A stretch of 64,000 bases of DNA, taken from assembly GCA_003993805.1 (NCBI GenBank), contig RSEF01000005.1, positions 15,735,511-15,799,510 of the forward strand, written 5' to 3'. Source of the DNA: Himantopus leucocephalus. Taxonomy: Eukaryota; Chordata; Aves; Charadriiformes; Recurvirostridae. Positions 1-12,380 of the stretch are shown one piece after another (position 1 is the first letter of the stretch; the number at the start of each line of letters is the position of its first letter). The notes under the pieces were generated by a model that was not told the DNA's origin, ran no database searches, and worked only from the letters and a program-made list of their open reading frames with translations. The translations under genes were made by a program, and so were the position numbers.

Positions 1-3000
1 CACTGCTGCTGCTGCTGTTCAGAGCATGTGAGTGTTCCCCGGGGAGGAGAAACGCTTCATTTAGCTTGCGGTGCTCCACACCAGATCACACAGCATTGCT
101 TTCCACGGCCTCCCTCCTAGCATTCCCGGGAGGGAGCCATGCATGTGGATGAGGCGGGATCTCCAGGGGGGAGTTCTACACAGAGAGTATTCTCCAGCTC
201 CAGGGGAGGACAATGGAAGAAAAGCCACTGGATGGATCAGAGGAGCTATGGTACAGTTCAGAGATTTTTCTACCTGTATCCAGCTTTGATCTAGAACAGT
301 AGCAAGTTGAAAGGCATCAGCATTCACCATTAAGTCCATGAGATGAACTGATCACCTCCTGCCTTTTATTCAGGTCAGTTAAAGATGTTGTATGGGTGCT
401 GGGTAACAGAGTGGACTAGCAAATGGAGAGAGTCCCTCCCTTGGTCATGACTAGCCCTGAAGGAACTTACCCAGACCCAGCAGGAGGTGAGCTCAAGCAG
501 CTGTGCACGAAGGGCACTTTGCCTGAGTCCCAGCTAACACCTCAGAGGGAAACGTCCAATCATAGATGTGCTGTGATCACAGAAGACAGACAGGTTCCAC
601 ACTCCTTTCCACAATGAGGTACAAGCCTTGGTCTATGGTCTGTATCAATCTCAGCCGTTCTCTCAAGGAAAGGTGAATCAATCTGTGGGGGTATGACACC
701 AGAAGCCCAGGCAGCAGCAGCAGGCGAACGCACGGTGTTGCTGTTGCCTGTTTCAGGAGACCCACTGAAGAGCTGAGACATGGAAGGGGAAGCCTGCCTG
801 TCCTGGGAGGACCAATAAGTCTGTGCGTGTGCTTGTGGGAATTTAACAATGGGCAGGGGTCCCACAACGTGAACCCTCTTTTCCCCTCATGCTCCTTTTG
901 CTTCATGGTCTTACACAAGTGGTAGCTACAGAATCTCCTGTCTGGGTTTGGTGATGACACCCACATGAGCTGCGCCACCAGTGCACGCCTATTCCCTACC
1001 TTTGTAAAACTACTTCTACACGTCACTCACCACCCACTGTGCCAAAGGCTTGACCACTGACTTGGCACACCCTTCTCAGCCCTTCTCCTGCACTGTCTGT
1101 GCTCAGAGGGTCCCAACTGGTCTAAGGTGCTCTACAGGGCGCTGCCAACAAACCCGGTCCTCATCCAGTCTCTCCCACCATGGAACTATCACAATCAGTG
1201 GAGAAACACCAATTCACACCAGCTGCAAAATTAGCCTGATGTTTTAACGCACTCTGGTCCTATTACTACCCACAATAACTGCGAGATACACATTAGGTCT
1301 GCCACAAATTTCCTCCCCGCCTCTGCTACGAGGGCCCTCAGCTCCCCAGGGCATCGCTGCTCAAAGTGCACTTGCCTAGCAGCTCCCTGGCTCTCCAGAG
1401 GACATTGCACTGCAATGACACTTGTTCCCTTCAGCTGCTCTCATTCTCTTAGCAAGGTTTTTCTTTCTCTGCTGGAGCTCCGGGCGGGAAGGAGCAGCCA
1501 CAGAAGAGCTGGCTTTGCTCAGCAGGGCCTCTACTCATTTCCTGAGCACTTTTTGACGTGTTCCATTTGTGACCAAGCTTGGGCTGGGATCCCAGCTGAT
1601 ATTTTAACTTCAGCCTCAATAGATTTCAAACTTCAGCCACTGTAAATAATTCCCTGACATGCACTCTGCCTGCATTTTGGCACTTTTTCCTGTGTACAGT
1701 ATATGCAATTTTATTTTTTTAACGTTTTTTAGCTTTCTCTGTGTCAGCTGTCAAGAAGAAGACGGCATCTTGGTGCAACTACCTGATCCTTGGTAAAGTC
1801 TGGGGACGCTAGATTGGTTTGACAACTCTGTGCATAATAATAATAATCACATTCTCTACTTAACGAGAGACAGATGAAGCGGTGTGCCATGTTCTAGGAG
1901 ATGTTTACAGGACAGAGAACATTGGAACAGCCACATGGCTTCAAACCAGGAAGCAATCTACATGAGGAACCTGGTTTCAGCAGTCATCAGGACCAGAAAC
2001 TAAGCAGTCTGTAAACAAAAGGGATGCAAAAATTCTCTCTTGTGGTTGTCAATAAGAAATTTTACCCACTCAGGCTGCTTTTTCCTAAGTCTTCTCAGAG
2101 TTGGCTTATGCCTTAAGACATCAGAATTCCTCACTCGGTCTAGCAAAGCACTTACTAAGCATTTATTAAGCTTATGTTTAATTCTACGTATGCAGCCAGC
2201 TCCAATGGGATCATTAGTGTGTTAAAAGTTTATCGATTCATTGCTTGGAAATCATCCAGGCTGGATTTTGCTTACGAGAAGTGAGAGAGCTCTTGCACTT
2301 TCTTTGTGTGTCTTGTGCTTCTGTCATGTGTGCTAGACAAGAGGGAATCCTCTCATACAACATACCGATGGGTACGGACCGCTTAGTCTCAGCCTTTAGG
2401 CTCTCCTGTGATACATGTGACAACCATCATTGGGAAACACAGCACCGAAGAGATTAACAGAGATTGGCCTTCCCCTTGTGACTGCCTTTCCTAGCCATCA
2501 CAAGGAGGGTTAAACTCTCTGGAAACAAGGATTCTACAGCAAAAAGCCATCAAAAGTGCTGCACACGCCTCTCGTTGGGTGTCATCCATCCCACTGCCTT
2601 AACCTTTCATCAGGGTTCCTTTCACAGCATTTAAGAGCCGCACAGACAGCTGAGGCCTCCTTCAGCCTCCTTCAGCCTCCCCCTTCTCCTGGAGCTTCAT
2701 CTGAGGGCAAAGAGTGGAAATTCAAAACAAAGAGTAAACAAAAACAAGCTCTCCTAAGTGTAAGCCACACATTTTTTTGGAAGCTCCTCAGCTAATTTTA
2801 CTCCCTGTCTCCTGCTCACTCTGGAATTTCTTTTTTCTTCTTTTTTTTCTGCCCTGCCTCAGTAACAAAAAAACAGCAGGGGAGGGGGGGGAATAATTGC
2901 TTCATCAAGAATCATTTCTCCTGTGTCGGGGACCTTCCCAGCTCTGCAACTGTAGAGTCAATGGACAAGGCAGGGTGGTCTTGTCTGCTACTAGATGCCC

Positions 3001-4024
3001 ATCAGGTGTTTGATGGGAAAACACTTCAAACATTGCAGCTTTCTCCAGATTCAGTAGATAGATCTGTTACTGGATGGCCCAAACCGAAGCCCCAAACATC
3101 TGGAGATCTTGGCTCCAAGTCAAGGTCTGATCTGAGCTATCCTAGAAATTCCAGCTTTGTCTGGCCCAGAAGTTGTTGGCCATCTGCAAAATGGAAATGG
3201 GAGTGGAAACCTGTCATCGCAAGATGAGGGGAATTGGGAGTGAATTCTAGGCAGGCTGCTTTAAGCTCTTCAGGCTGGCTTCCCAGCTGGCAGAAATCTA
3301 GCTTAGCTGCAAGACAGTCAGTGGAACCACACAGATCCACACCACCCAAGAATCTAGCCTTCTTCAAAAAAATTCATGGCACTCAAGGGTTTAATGGACA
3401 GCTGACAGAAAACTTGACATTTATTAAAATGCAACAGCTCCATGCCTTCAGCTTACAGTGGGAGGACATTCTCAGTACCCATGAGAGAACTCCAAGAGGT
3501 CCTCCAGCAAGCTCGGATTCCTGACACCTGTATTGCTTGGTTGCCCAGGCACATCATCTGGGAACTCGACGCCTGTTGTGCTTGGAATGGCTCAAGCAGA
3601 CAGCAAAAAGAAGGTCTCCTCCAGAGACTTTGAAAAACCCAGCTTTCAGGACATTTCTTTGTACATCATAAAGGAGCAAAGAAATACACAACCTCTACTC
3701 TTGTATCAGTTGCATTACTTTATGGTCTATCAGTCTTTGCCCATGGTATTAAACCATTCTCTTAAGTGGAATGTAGAGAGGAAAGGAAGGCTTTGGAGGC
3801 AGCTATTTTTAAGCTAGGACAGTGCTCCATCACACCGTGTTGCTTCCAGTTTCAGTCAGAGGTCAGAGTGTTTTAATGCCACCTTTTTCACATCTCCTAA
3901 AGCTTGTGCTGTACCAGATGAGGCTGTCACAACCTTCATGCCTCCTAGCCCACATTTGTCCATGATGGGCAGGATTATTTGAATGAGGATTCTCAGACAC
4001 TGAAGAAAATCTCTAAGGTTTGAC
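1..4024. other. Non-coding stretch, no gene recognised
   Basis: I see no coding exon, RNA gene or transposon here. Open frames are all under 150 codons, overlap on both strands and resemble no family I know. Small simple-sequence features are a (CTG)4 run at 4-18, an (AAT)n run near 1837-1850, three tandem copies of a ten-base unit (CCTCCTTCAG) near 2657-2690, and T-rich and G-rich runs at 2826-2895. Composition is ordinary for avian non-coding DNA. Confidence 0.6.
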
Positions 4025-4067
4025 TTTTTTTTTTTAAAGAAAAAAAACCAAAACCAAAACAACAAAC
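4025..4067. repeat. T-run followed by A-rich (AAAACC)n low-complexity sequence
   Basis: Eleven Ts are followed by an A-rich stretch with repeated AAAACC units. No retrotransposon body was recognised on either side, so I call simple low complexity rather than the tail of an inserted element. Confidence 0.7.
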
Positions 4068-4473
4068 TATACAAGGTGACTCTCCAGATATGTTATAGTA
4101 ATTTGCATAGGTTAAGACATTGTTATTGTACAGAGTCAGGAAGAAAAGATACCTGGCATTGAGCTCTCATTGAAAGGAAAAGCACAGACAGAGCCAACAG
4201 TGTTGAAAATTAAGGGGAACTGAGTGTGCAACGGTGAAGGGCAAGCCAGCAACATATCAATGCCACTATCATTGGTGTTCCACAATGTCCTTTACTACAT
4301 ATTTCTGTGTCAACAGCTTCTTTCAAAATTTGGTCACCAACAAAGAGGTGCAACTATTTGGCCTGCCTTAGCATTATATTGCTCATGGATTCTGGACGAG
4401 AGTCCTAACCAAGATCCTTAAAGTAATTAAGCCTTGCAGAAGTTTGCATGAGCTGTTTTTCATTACTCCTGAT

Positions 4474-4575
4474 TCACCAACAGGGAAACTGAGGCAGCAG
4501 GAGGTAATACACAACACAGTGGTAGATGAGAAGAGAATGTCTCGCCCCAGACTTCCAGCCGTTTGGCTCTACCTA
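4474..4575 (-). repeat. MIR-like SINE relic
   Basis: The plus strand carries GGGAAACTGAGGCAGCAGG followed by decayed sequence leading to a 'cccagacttccagcc' type end. This follows the order of an antisense MIR (GAAACTGAGGCACAGAGAGG, then the cleared tRNA-related end). The core match is short and the rest is badly decayed. A chance match is possible, but the order of blocks favours MIR. Confidence 0.5.
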
Positions 4576-4579
4576 CCAG

Positions 4580-6020
4580 ACAATGTTGGCTCCTAGGTAA
4601 ATAATGGAGCTGTCACACCCAAATGTTATTTTTAAACTCCGGGTATTGGATTTGGCACAAACGCCAGCAAAGCACAGCACGACAAAGGGAGTCCTGAGGA
4701 ACAAGTGCCCTGCACAGATGGAGCTGCTTTGGGGAAATCTTGTTGTTCTGCTACATTTATGCAATCAGTTGAATGGGAGCCCAGACTCCAACCTATCAGC
4801 TTCACAAGAGCACAGGGAGAGCCTGAACGAGGAGAACGTGGCAGGACAGTGGAGCTGGCTCCATCAGCCACCACCTCCTCCACCCTGGTGCCCCGGCCCA
4901 AGCCGCGCCGGTCAAATCCATAGGGGGGCAGCAAACCCTTTGCAGTCATGGGACTTCATTCCCAAAACGATCCTCTTCCAAACTCTGTCCCTGGGCAGCT
5001 GGAGAGCCCCACACATGCACAGCACCCTTGGGAAGGTCAGCACGGACTCTGCAAGCTGAGGGAAGGGAAGATGGGCCTGTGAAGTCTCTTTGAACCGGAC
5101 ATGGGTGGCCAGTTCAGCTCAGCGAACCAGCTTGGGGGGGAATATGGTGTGTGTGAGCCCATCAGTAGGGCTAGCAGGGCGCTGGGAAAGCAGGCGAGTT
5201 GTGCAACACAGCTGGGTTCAGGTTTCAGTATGAAAACGCACACTTCCATGTAAGACTGCCAGGACCCTTTTATGCTTCAATGGATGCAGGGGCTCACTTT
5301 GAGATATCTGGAGTATACAGGGTCCAAGATGCTCAGGGCTTTTATAATTGCATCAGTGTTGTAACAATGCAAGGACAGCCACACCAGCTCAGAGCAAAGG
5401 TCAATGTACCTCCATATCCAGCTCCCATGGTGACCAACAACAGAAATGGAGGAAAGAACACAAGAAAAGAGCACACATGGATTTACTCCACCTCAGGATG
5501 CTCCCCTGCCTCCAGAGGTACACAGCTCCAGCCAACTTTGTCATACCCTGTGCCCATATGCTTCCCTCTCCCAGCTGCAGCTTTGGCACAAAGCGAGCCT
5601 GCGTTTAAGAAAGGGGCCAGAACTTGCATTTTATCTATTCATGTAGACAGAGCTCAGATGCAGAAGCAGGTTAAACTGTACTACAACGAACACAAACTCC
5701 TTGTCAATTATAACCAATTAGCCCTCGAGCGGCCCTGAATCTCAGGGCACAAGCTTTGTTCCAGCATCCGTGCTAACTGTGGCTTCTCTCTCCTCTCAGA
5801 CGTCTCCAGTTAAGTATCTCTAGAAACCTGCATTCAGGCAATGTAGAGCAGGAAGGTACCATGGTTGCTATCTGTATTGTGGTGGTGCCAAAAGTCCCAG
5901 TGCAGGCGAGCGTTTGCAGACCCAGCACTAAAGGACCACCGCGCAGAGAAGACCAAACAAAACACTTTGCTACACCCAGTCATTCAAGAAAACTGAGAGC
6001 CGGATTCGCTCTCTGGACAG
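4580..6020. other. Non-coding stretch with an unexplained 179-codon frame
   Basis: A plus-strand ATG frame at 5199-5738 (179 codons) is the second-longest in the window outside the CR1. It shows no signal peptide, membrane segment, repeat or known domain. Its composition (many Gln, Asn, Pro, His, Ser, Ala) is what avian non-coding DNA yields when translated. By rough stop-codon statistics about one frame of this length is expected by chance in 64 kb, so I do not call a gene. A second frame at 4604-5059 (151 codons) is likewise unsupported. Confidence 0.55.
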
Positions 6021-6024
6021 ACAA

Positions 6025-6130
6025 GGGAGAACAGACTAGGAAGGCACACAGGTGACTTACCCAATAGCCCATGGGCAGCTAGTGGTGGAGCTGGGATTAG
6101 CTCACAGCTTTCCCGATTTCTCCCCTCCCA
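6025..6130 (-). repeat. MIR SINE relic
   Basis: The plus strand reads, in order, AAGGCACACAGGTGACTTACCCA, then GGGCAGCTAGTGGTGGAGCTGGGATT, then a 'ctcacagct' end. This is the antisense MIR order: 'gaggcacagaggttaagtgacttgccca', 'cagctagtaagtggcagagctgggatt', 'gaacccaggtct'. The block CTAGTGGTGGAGCTGGGATT is the best-preserved part. MIR is a tRNA-derived SINE mobilised by L2 and long extinct in amniotes, so heavy decay is expected. Confidence 0.65.
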
Positions 6131-6134
6131 AGCT

Positions 6135-7260
6135 CCAGCCACACTGTGCCTTTCCTGCTCGATTTTGCTTCTCTCCACCCAGCTGTCTGTACTGAACAGG
6201 CTTCCTACAGTGCCTTTTAGGCAGCTGGCAGGTTTGGATGAGTGTCTCCACTCCATCGAATGGGCTGTCCCCCTCTGCGTTGTCCCTGTGTGTGCTGTTA
6301 ACCCTGATTTCCCACTGAAGTAAATGAGAAAAAAGCAAGACAGATAGCTCCATGGCAGCTGGATGGAAGCTTGCCTCCCCTTCTCTACAGGAGACTGTTT
6401 TTCCCCCCTTTTCCCCTTTCCACTAACAGCCTTCCTCAGAGACCCTTTTGTCTTCAGTTCTCTCCCAGGAAAAAAAAAATAAATTCCTCCTACTCCCTCT
6501 ACCCTTGTGAAAAAGAGCTAGCTCCTTTCCTCCCAGCTCCTAATCCCTCTGACATGCTTCAGACACGGGGTTAACCCTAGGGAGTGGTGGACAGGTGACA
6601 AAGGGCCCACTCTTATTTCTACTTTTCTCTTAGCAAGGAAAAAAAACCAAAACAGAACAGTCCCACCCATTCCGTCAAGCTGCTCCATATTAAAACAGAC
6701 GGTTCCCCTTCCTCAGCCCCTGAGCACGCTCTCTGGTTGCTGCTCGCCTCCACTAATAGCATCTCAGACTAAACAACTCTATCCGCCTTTCCACAGGTCA
6801 CCTGCCTTGCTCTGGCTACTGCCTGCCTGAGCTCAGTGAAGAGACACAGTCGATACACCAGTTCCTGAGCTGTACTGGGCTCCCAGGGAGGGGAAGAGAA
6901 AAAAATCCTGGCAAGTGAAGAGAAAGAAAAACGGAGAGGCTTTGGGAGCAGGTTAAGAAATGAGCCTGCAGATGCAGGGAGATGCAGCCCTAGCAGAAGC
7001 CAGCCTCGTCGAAAGACCTCTCCATATTAGCGCTTAGCAGAGGGGTGCCTGCCATCCCCAGATTTATCTCACCCCCCCTGCAGCAGTAACCTACCCAGCC
7101 ACAGCTCCCATCTCCCTTTACCTTACACAGCATCCTTCCCCCAGGACTCCAGACAGTGATGTTTAAAAAGCCTTCTGTCTGGCCCAGCTGTGCGGATGCC
7201 CACGGCAAATGTAGGAACAGAGGGGAAACTGCCTGACCCCAATACGAATGTGATCAGTGC
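6135..7260. other. Non-coding stretch, nothing recognised
   Basis: Short overlapping frames only. There are pyrimidine-rich runs around 6390-6550, and a possible trace at 6240-6330 of the 'cattgacttcaatggg'-type relic family seen elsewhere in the window. That trace is too weak to call separately. Confidence 0.55.
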
Positions 7261-7264
7261 TGCA

Positions 7265-7318
7265 CTACGTCAGACTAAATTACTGTCATGGTTGCTTCTG
7301 GCCATAAGGATCTAAGCA
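7265..7318 (+). mobile_element. Very old CR1-like LINE 3' end
   Basis: The segment reads CGTCAGACTAAATTACTGTC followed by ATGGTTGCTTCTGGCCATAA. This parallels the 3' end of old amniote CR1 families ('ggtcagactagatgatcataatggtcccttctggccttaaa'). Only the last 50 or so bases survive. The body is gone, so no coding content is expected. The block order and the TTCTGGCC core make chance unlikely but not excluded. Confidence 0.6.
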
Positions 7319-7319
7319 C

Positions 7320-9660
7320 TGAGGGTAGTGATGGGAGTCCATGCAGAAAACTTGCAAAGCATTTGCCTGAAGATACCTGACTTGCAATTCTCTGAAACTT
7401 CACAAGCGGAAAACTGCCCTGAGAAATACCAAAATAACAAACCCCGAGCTCTGAGGGTCAAATAGCAAAGGTTGGTCTAGATAAGATTTCCTTTGGCGTT
7501 GCTCCCCGTGGTGGAGAATGAGGCTAGCTACCTGGCGGACGGGGGGAAAACAGCCTCCAAGACTCTACTGCGACAAAACCTGGGGTTGGATCCAAGAGGA
7601 GGGCTATACAGAGTCCTCTGCAGGAAAGAAAGGTTTATCAAGGTCTTTTCTGTCTATTCCAAAGCTGGTTTTGATTAAAGAAAGAATTACCACCAGTTCC
7701 CTTCCCTTGCCCCAGTAACACATAACACACCATCCCCATTTCCTTCGCTGCCAGTTTGCTCTAATAAAAAGCAGAATTATGCCTGAAAAGCATGTTGCAC
7801 AAAGACGGACCCGCCAAGCACTCAAATAGATGCATTCGCCAGCAGTCAGTCAGACACATGCATACACAAATCCCTTGCTTGCCTGTAAACAAGACAAATC
7901 GCTTTCTCAGGCTGCTGTATATGAATTTCAAGCTGCTGTGGAAGAAACCTCTCTCCTCACGGGTTTTAGTGCAGCGCACAAGGTGATCTGGAAAGGCAGA
8001 TTTGCAGAGCTACCTGCCTTTGCAAATCCAAGGTCCTGACACCTCCTGGTCTGTGAAAGCTCTCCAGCGGTTTCAGACTCTAACAGGTCCTTGCCTCAAC
8101 AACCACACAGGTCAGCACCAAGTGAAGGTAACCTCACTGGCATATGTGTGACACCTGGTACAGTCACCCCAGTATTAGAACAGCACCCCAAATGGTGCGG
8201 CAAGACCTTGCCATCATTCGAAGCAGGCTTAGTTAAGCTAAGCACTTAAAATGTCATGCTTCTCAGACACCAGCTATTTAACACATTTATTATACAAAGA
8301 ATTACAAAGGGGCTGAAAGGAAAGTGAGGGATGGTTTCCTCCGGGGCTCATCTAAGTAACTACCAGCAGAAAAGCTTTGACAGAGTCAGAGAGATAGAGT
8401 AAAAGCCTTGACAATAGCCATTTCCACAATGCTACAAGTTTACAGCCCAGGGTATAACTTCTGAAAACCATCCAGGAGCATCTGCCAGGGAAGAGAAGAG
8501 AGGAATGAATCTCACTGAATCCAGACCTGGTACCACTGTAACGCATGGCAGTGAATTGACGAGGCAGAGAAATTATTCACAGCACTGTGGCACACGAACA
8601 CGAAGCAAGACAGCCAAGTGGCATGAGACCTCCCTTGCGAGGAACACCCGTGCACGTGGCAGCAAGCAGCAGGAAAGATTGGCAGGACAATGGGTGCTCC
8701 TGCCCCAGCCAGGCAGAGGGAAAGGCGAAGGCTACGAGCCCTGCATGCTCCCAAGTGCCACTGCCAGCCCAGAGCAGTTTGTTCTCTCCAGTCACTAATG
8801 GGGCTGGTCACTTCAGCGATGCAGGAGAGGTGATCCGGGAGCGAACGCCAGCTGAATAGCACAAGGACAGACTCACAGGAGCGGTCGCCTCTTGCTCAGG
8901 ACAACCTGCAGCTCCTTGTCCCCCAAGTGCCACCAGCAGAGAAGCAGCTGCCTGTCATGTGGAGGTGGGGCTAAGTGGCTAGAAGATGCAGTGCGTGCAT
9001 GCGACATAACAGCAGCGCTAGGCACCACCAAAACCAGCATAAAATAAAGGTACATCGGGCAGTTTGCTCTGATCCACGCTCCTGCCCTGGACCTCAGCCC
9101 AGCCATGGCCAGCTGGAGGCTAAGGGAGGAAGGTTGGGGCAGCCCAACTGCAGGCGGTGGGGAGGCCAGGCAGCTCAAGAAACCCGGCACAGCCCTCCCT
9201 TCCCTCCCACCCTTTCCAGCTTCTCTTCCCCCACTCCTTCACCCTCCGCACCAGCAAGTGTATCTCAGCAGTCAGGAACTGATCAAAGCCCTCCGTCCAG
9301 GAAGCTGCTTCTTCTGTGGGACAAGCCCCGAGGCATGCTGCAAAGGATGGTTTTCCCCTCCAGCCCCCCTTTCCTGCACTCAGGCGGAAACACGGGGTCT
9401 TCCCTCTCTTTCATCTCCCAGTTTGATTTTCCTTGCTCTGGTTCTTAGAGCTTGAAGCTGGCAGACGGTTTGGTAAAAGAGATGGAAAACAAGCCATGGT
9501 GGGATTGCCTTGTGGAAAGCATGACTGAACATAACGGGAAAGGGGCTCTTCTGAGAGGTTTTTTAATCTAGCTATGAAACACAGGTGAGGGTTATACCCC
9601 GGGTTTTATTATATTGCCTACGACAAGGGGTGTTCTAGGGAGTGATCTAAGCATTTTATA
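7320..9660. other. Non-coding stretch, nothing recognised
   Basis: Frames of up to 157 codons (8975-9448, plus) exist but overlap others on both strands. The 157-codon frame is Ser/Pro-rich because it crosses a pyrimidine-rich stretch near 9190-9260. A short phrase near 7455-7490 (GGTTGGTCTAGATAAGA) resembles a CR1 3' end but is too short to call. Confidence 0.55.
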
Positions 9661-9670
9661 GGTGCCTGGT

Positions 9671-9984
9671 TAGCGTTGCCAGCTCCGCACATCCAAATAT
9701 CACGAGACACGTTCAAAACATTGAGAGACTGGCTTTAAATAATCACAATCCCTTTATTATTTTAAACCCCCAAAAGACAGACCTTTCTTTCTTTGCCAGC
9801 TGTTTTCCTGAGGTTTTAAGATTTATGCCGCCAAACTCCGCGTGTAGAAGGGCGGGGCTCGGTGGTTTTCTTTCCAAGCTCAAACTTACAGGTCTCATAT
9901 AAATCCCGTGACTCCAGGAGCTTAGTCTTTGGAGAAGAAAAAACAGAAAATACAGAAAGATTGCCCCAGAACTGACAATGCTCA
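9671..9984 (+). mobile_element. Short inverted-repeat element, copy A (hAT-like MITE fossil)
   Basis: The left end is TAGCGTTGCCAGCT. The reverse complement of the right end (CTGACAATGCTCA at 9972-9984) gives a decayed inverted match to it. In between are blocks shared in order with copy B at 24369-24712: CTGGCTTTAAATAATCAC; TGTTTTCCTGAGGTTTTAAGA; GGTTTTCTTTCCAAGCTCAAA; and TCTCATATAAATCCCGTGAC running into TCCAGGAGCTT. The distance from the left end to the TCCAGGAGCT block is about 220-230 bases in both copies. There is no coding capacity. The class (non-autonomous DNA transposon, hAT-like) is inferred from the ends; the repeat relationship is visible in the sequence. Confidence 0.6.
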
Positions 9985-10284
9985 TTGCTAGTTTCCTTCC
10001 CAATAAATTATTTTGCATCTTTCTGACAGCAGGTCACAAGTTGCTCCAATCATATGGCCACAGCTATCTAGAAAGGACAAGCATTTCGGACAAGGTTTTG
10101 AAGAGGAACACTCACAAACATATCTCAGGATAACGAAGTCGACATGTTCACCCAAAACTGTATCTTTCCTTCTGCTATTTCAAGCCACATCATGCATGAT
10201 AAGATTACGCCCACCACATCCATCCTCTTCGTACTTGCGTGTGCCTTATTTCCTCTCGACATTGCAATTGCACCACTGATAACA
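9985..10284. other. Non-coding spacer
   Basis: Lies between the copy A element and the relic repeat at 10285. There are short frames only and nothing recognised. A possible decayed 8-bp flanking duplication of copy A (TGCCTGGT at 9663, TTGCTAGT at 9985) matches at only 5 of 8 positions. Confidence 0.5.
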
Positions 10285-10396
10285 GGAGAAATCAGGCCGG
10301 ACTCTGCTCTCACTCCTGGACTGTCCTACCAGACAGCTCCACAAATTGTCCAGTCTTACACTGGTGCAACGAGCATAAAATCCATTCTGCCCTGGG
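10285..10396. repeat. Relic of an unclassified ancient amniote repeat
   Basis: The segment runs from AGAAATCAGGCCGGACTCTG, through CTCTCACTCC, to CTTACACTGGTGCAACGAGC and ends ATTCTGCCCTGGG. I recognise this as the roughly symmetric amniote repeat whose ends read 'aatcaggcccattctgctctcacttacaccagtgtaaat' and whose centre reads 'ccactgaagtcaatgg'. The centre is decayed here. A related copy with the centre preserved is at 20549-20626. I cannot name the family. Confidence 0.45.
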
Positions 10397-10399
10397 AAA

Positions 10400-12378
10400 T
10401 ACTGCTAAACTCTCTAGGCCACAAACAGGACACCACAGTGTCTTAAACAGGATTAAGCGTTGCTTGAACTTTGAGTCCATCTTCAGAAACGAAGAGGCAG
10501 AGTGTTGTAACAAGAACCAGGGATCACGAAGCAGCCGGGCAATGCTGTCTTACTCCATAGGTGGAGGATCCTCCCCCCAAAAAAGAAACCATCAGGGCAC
10601 AGAGCCACTGCAGTGATACCTAAACTTAGCATCAGCCGCAGAAAAGGAAAGAAGCTGTGGCTGGGCTGTTTGTATTCCCCTTTGATCCTTGCCTGACTCC
10701 CCAGGAGTCACTGGCAACCAGGAGCAATTTATAATAAGCTTTAGGCTGCTCTGATTTATTCTGGGCCAGGTGCAAGGAAGCTAAATAGCCAGCACTTCTT
10801 GGCTTTCACTGGGGGAGCAACTCACTAAACATTACAAATCACCAGTGTGGCATACTTCAGGCTTCCCCTACAATGGGCAAAGACAGCACAACTTACCATT
10901 AAGACAGCATGTAAAAAGGGATCAGCTCTTTCGCAAGTTGGATGCACCCGTTGCTTCTGGCGAGTCCTTTTTCTAGCTGCAAATACTGACCCTGGAACAG
11001 CACTCAAATCATGGTGGGGCGTTAGCAACAGAAATGTAAAAAGCACTGAAAAAATTAAGGATAGAAAAGAATAACTTCGATTGCTTTCAAAAAAAAAGAG
11101 AAAGAGGGGGTTTTCCCTCATGTATTTTTAATTTCCTGAAATGACATGCAAAGAAATGGACAACCCAAAGTTTGTTTCAGAAAGCAGAACTGCAGAAGTT
11201 ATTCATTATCAGTAGGACTGATTGGAAATTCAGCCGCTGGCTTGGTTTTTTTCTTCCACTTACAAATTGTTCACAAACTGATCCTAATTTTTCCCAAGTG
11301 AATCTACAACTTTCAAACGTATACCCCTGCGGGTGAGGAAGTCCACAAACGTAATGGGTCAGCACTACCTAACTCCCTTTGACTTCTTTGAATAACTCAG
11401 CCTTCACCAGCCCATTGAACAAAACCAGCTGCTCTCTTGGAGTTACTCACATGCTTTCCATTTGGATTTTCACTTTTTGCTATTCAGGGCATGTGACTGC
11501 TCATCTGCTCTACATGGTTTGATTCTACAGCTCGACTGGATGACCAAAGGCTTTTAAAATCAGAGAACAAGCAAGGCTAAATGATGAAGAAGTCACTTAC
11601 AGTTCACATTTTTTTGGACAAAACAAGCTTTTGTGCTAAAGTTTGTGAAGCCTTTTAGATTCATAAACATTTTCCCCACTGCCCAAAGGTCATCCGCATA
11701 CTCATAAATAACCAATAATATAACTCTTTGGAGACCAGCGAAGCCAAGTCAAACTGAGAGTTTGCCAACTTGTCCACAATACTGTTTATTCCATTAGCGC
11801 ACCAGACCCCGCACCAGAGCACTTGACTCCGCCCCTTCAAAATGAAATGAAAGAAATGAAAAAAACCCAAACAGAAATCAAACCCCATCTGAATGAGTCA
11901 GAACACCACGTGATGGCTGTCCCCTTGCAGACCACTCTGCAGCATGTACTTCCACCAGTCTCTATATGAGAGGTCAAACCATTCAGTCTATAAAACCACT
12001 TCATTAGAAATACTAGCATCCTGTCTCAGTGGATTTAAGGATTTTTTTTATTATTATTATTTTTAAGTTTTAATTCAAGCCTAGCTCCACCAACACAGCA
12101 ATGTTACAATATTTCAGAAGTGAGTGGGTTTGATTCCAAGCATGCCAAGAGACAGAGGGAGGGAGATAGTAAAGGGGAACAGCTAAATCTTTTCTCTTTC
12201 TCTCCTCAGCACCATTGCGAAATCTTTCTCCAAAACATAAGATTCAAGTCAAATTGCCATGTTTTAAACAAACCACGGTGTGTTATTGTACTACGCTTCT
12301 GAAACAGGGAATGTAGGTCAAAAACTTTTGGACCTCTCAGATTTTAAGGTATACAAACTCTGGCAGCATTGCGCTCTG
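10400..12378. other. Non-coding stretch, nothing recognised
   Basis: No frames above 125 codons. There is a T and (ATT)n low-complexity run at 12041-12066, and A-rich sequence at 11080-11110 and 11845-11880. No transposon or exon recognised. Confidence 0.55.
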
Positions 12379-12380
12379 CA

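Noticed and set aside
5199..5738. 179-codon plus-strand frame as a possible gene
   Set aside because: No domain, signal or homologue recognised. Roughly one frame of this length is expected by chance in this window.
7455..7490. Second CR1-like 3' phrase (GGTTGGTCTAGATAAGA) near the old CR1 end
   Set aside because: Only about 17 bases match; the continuation is unlike CR1.
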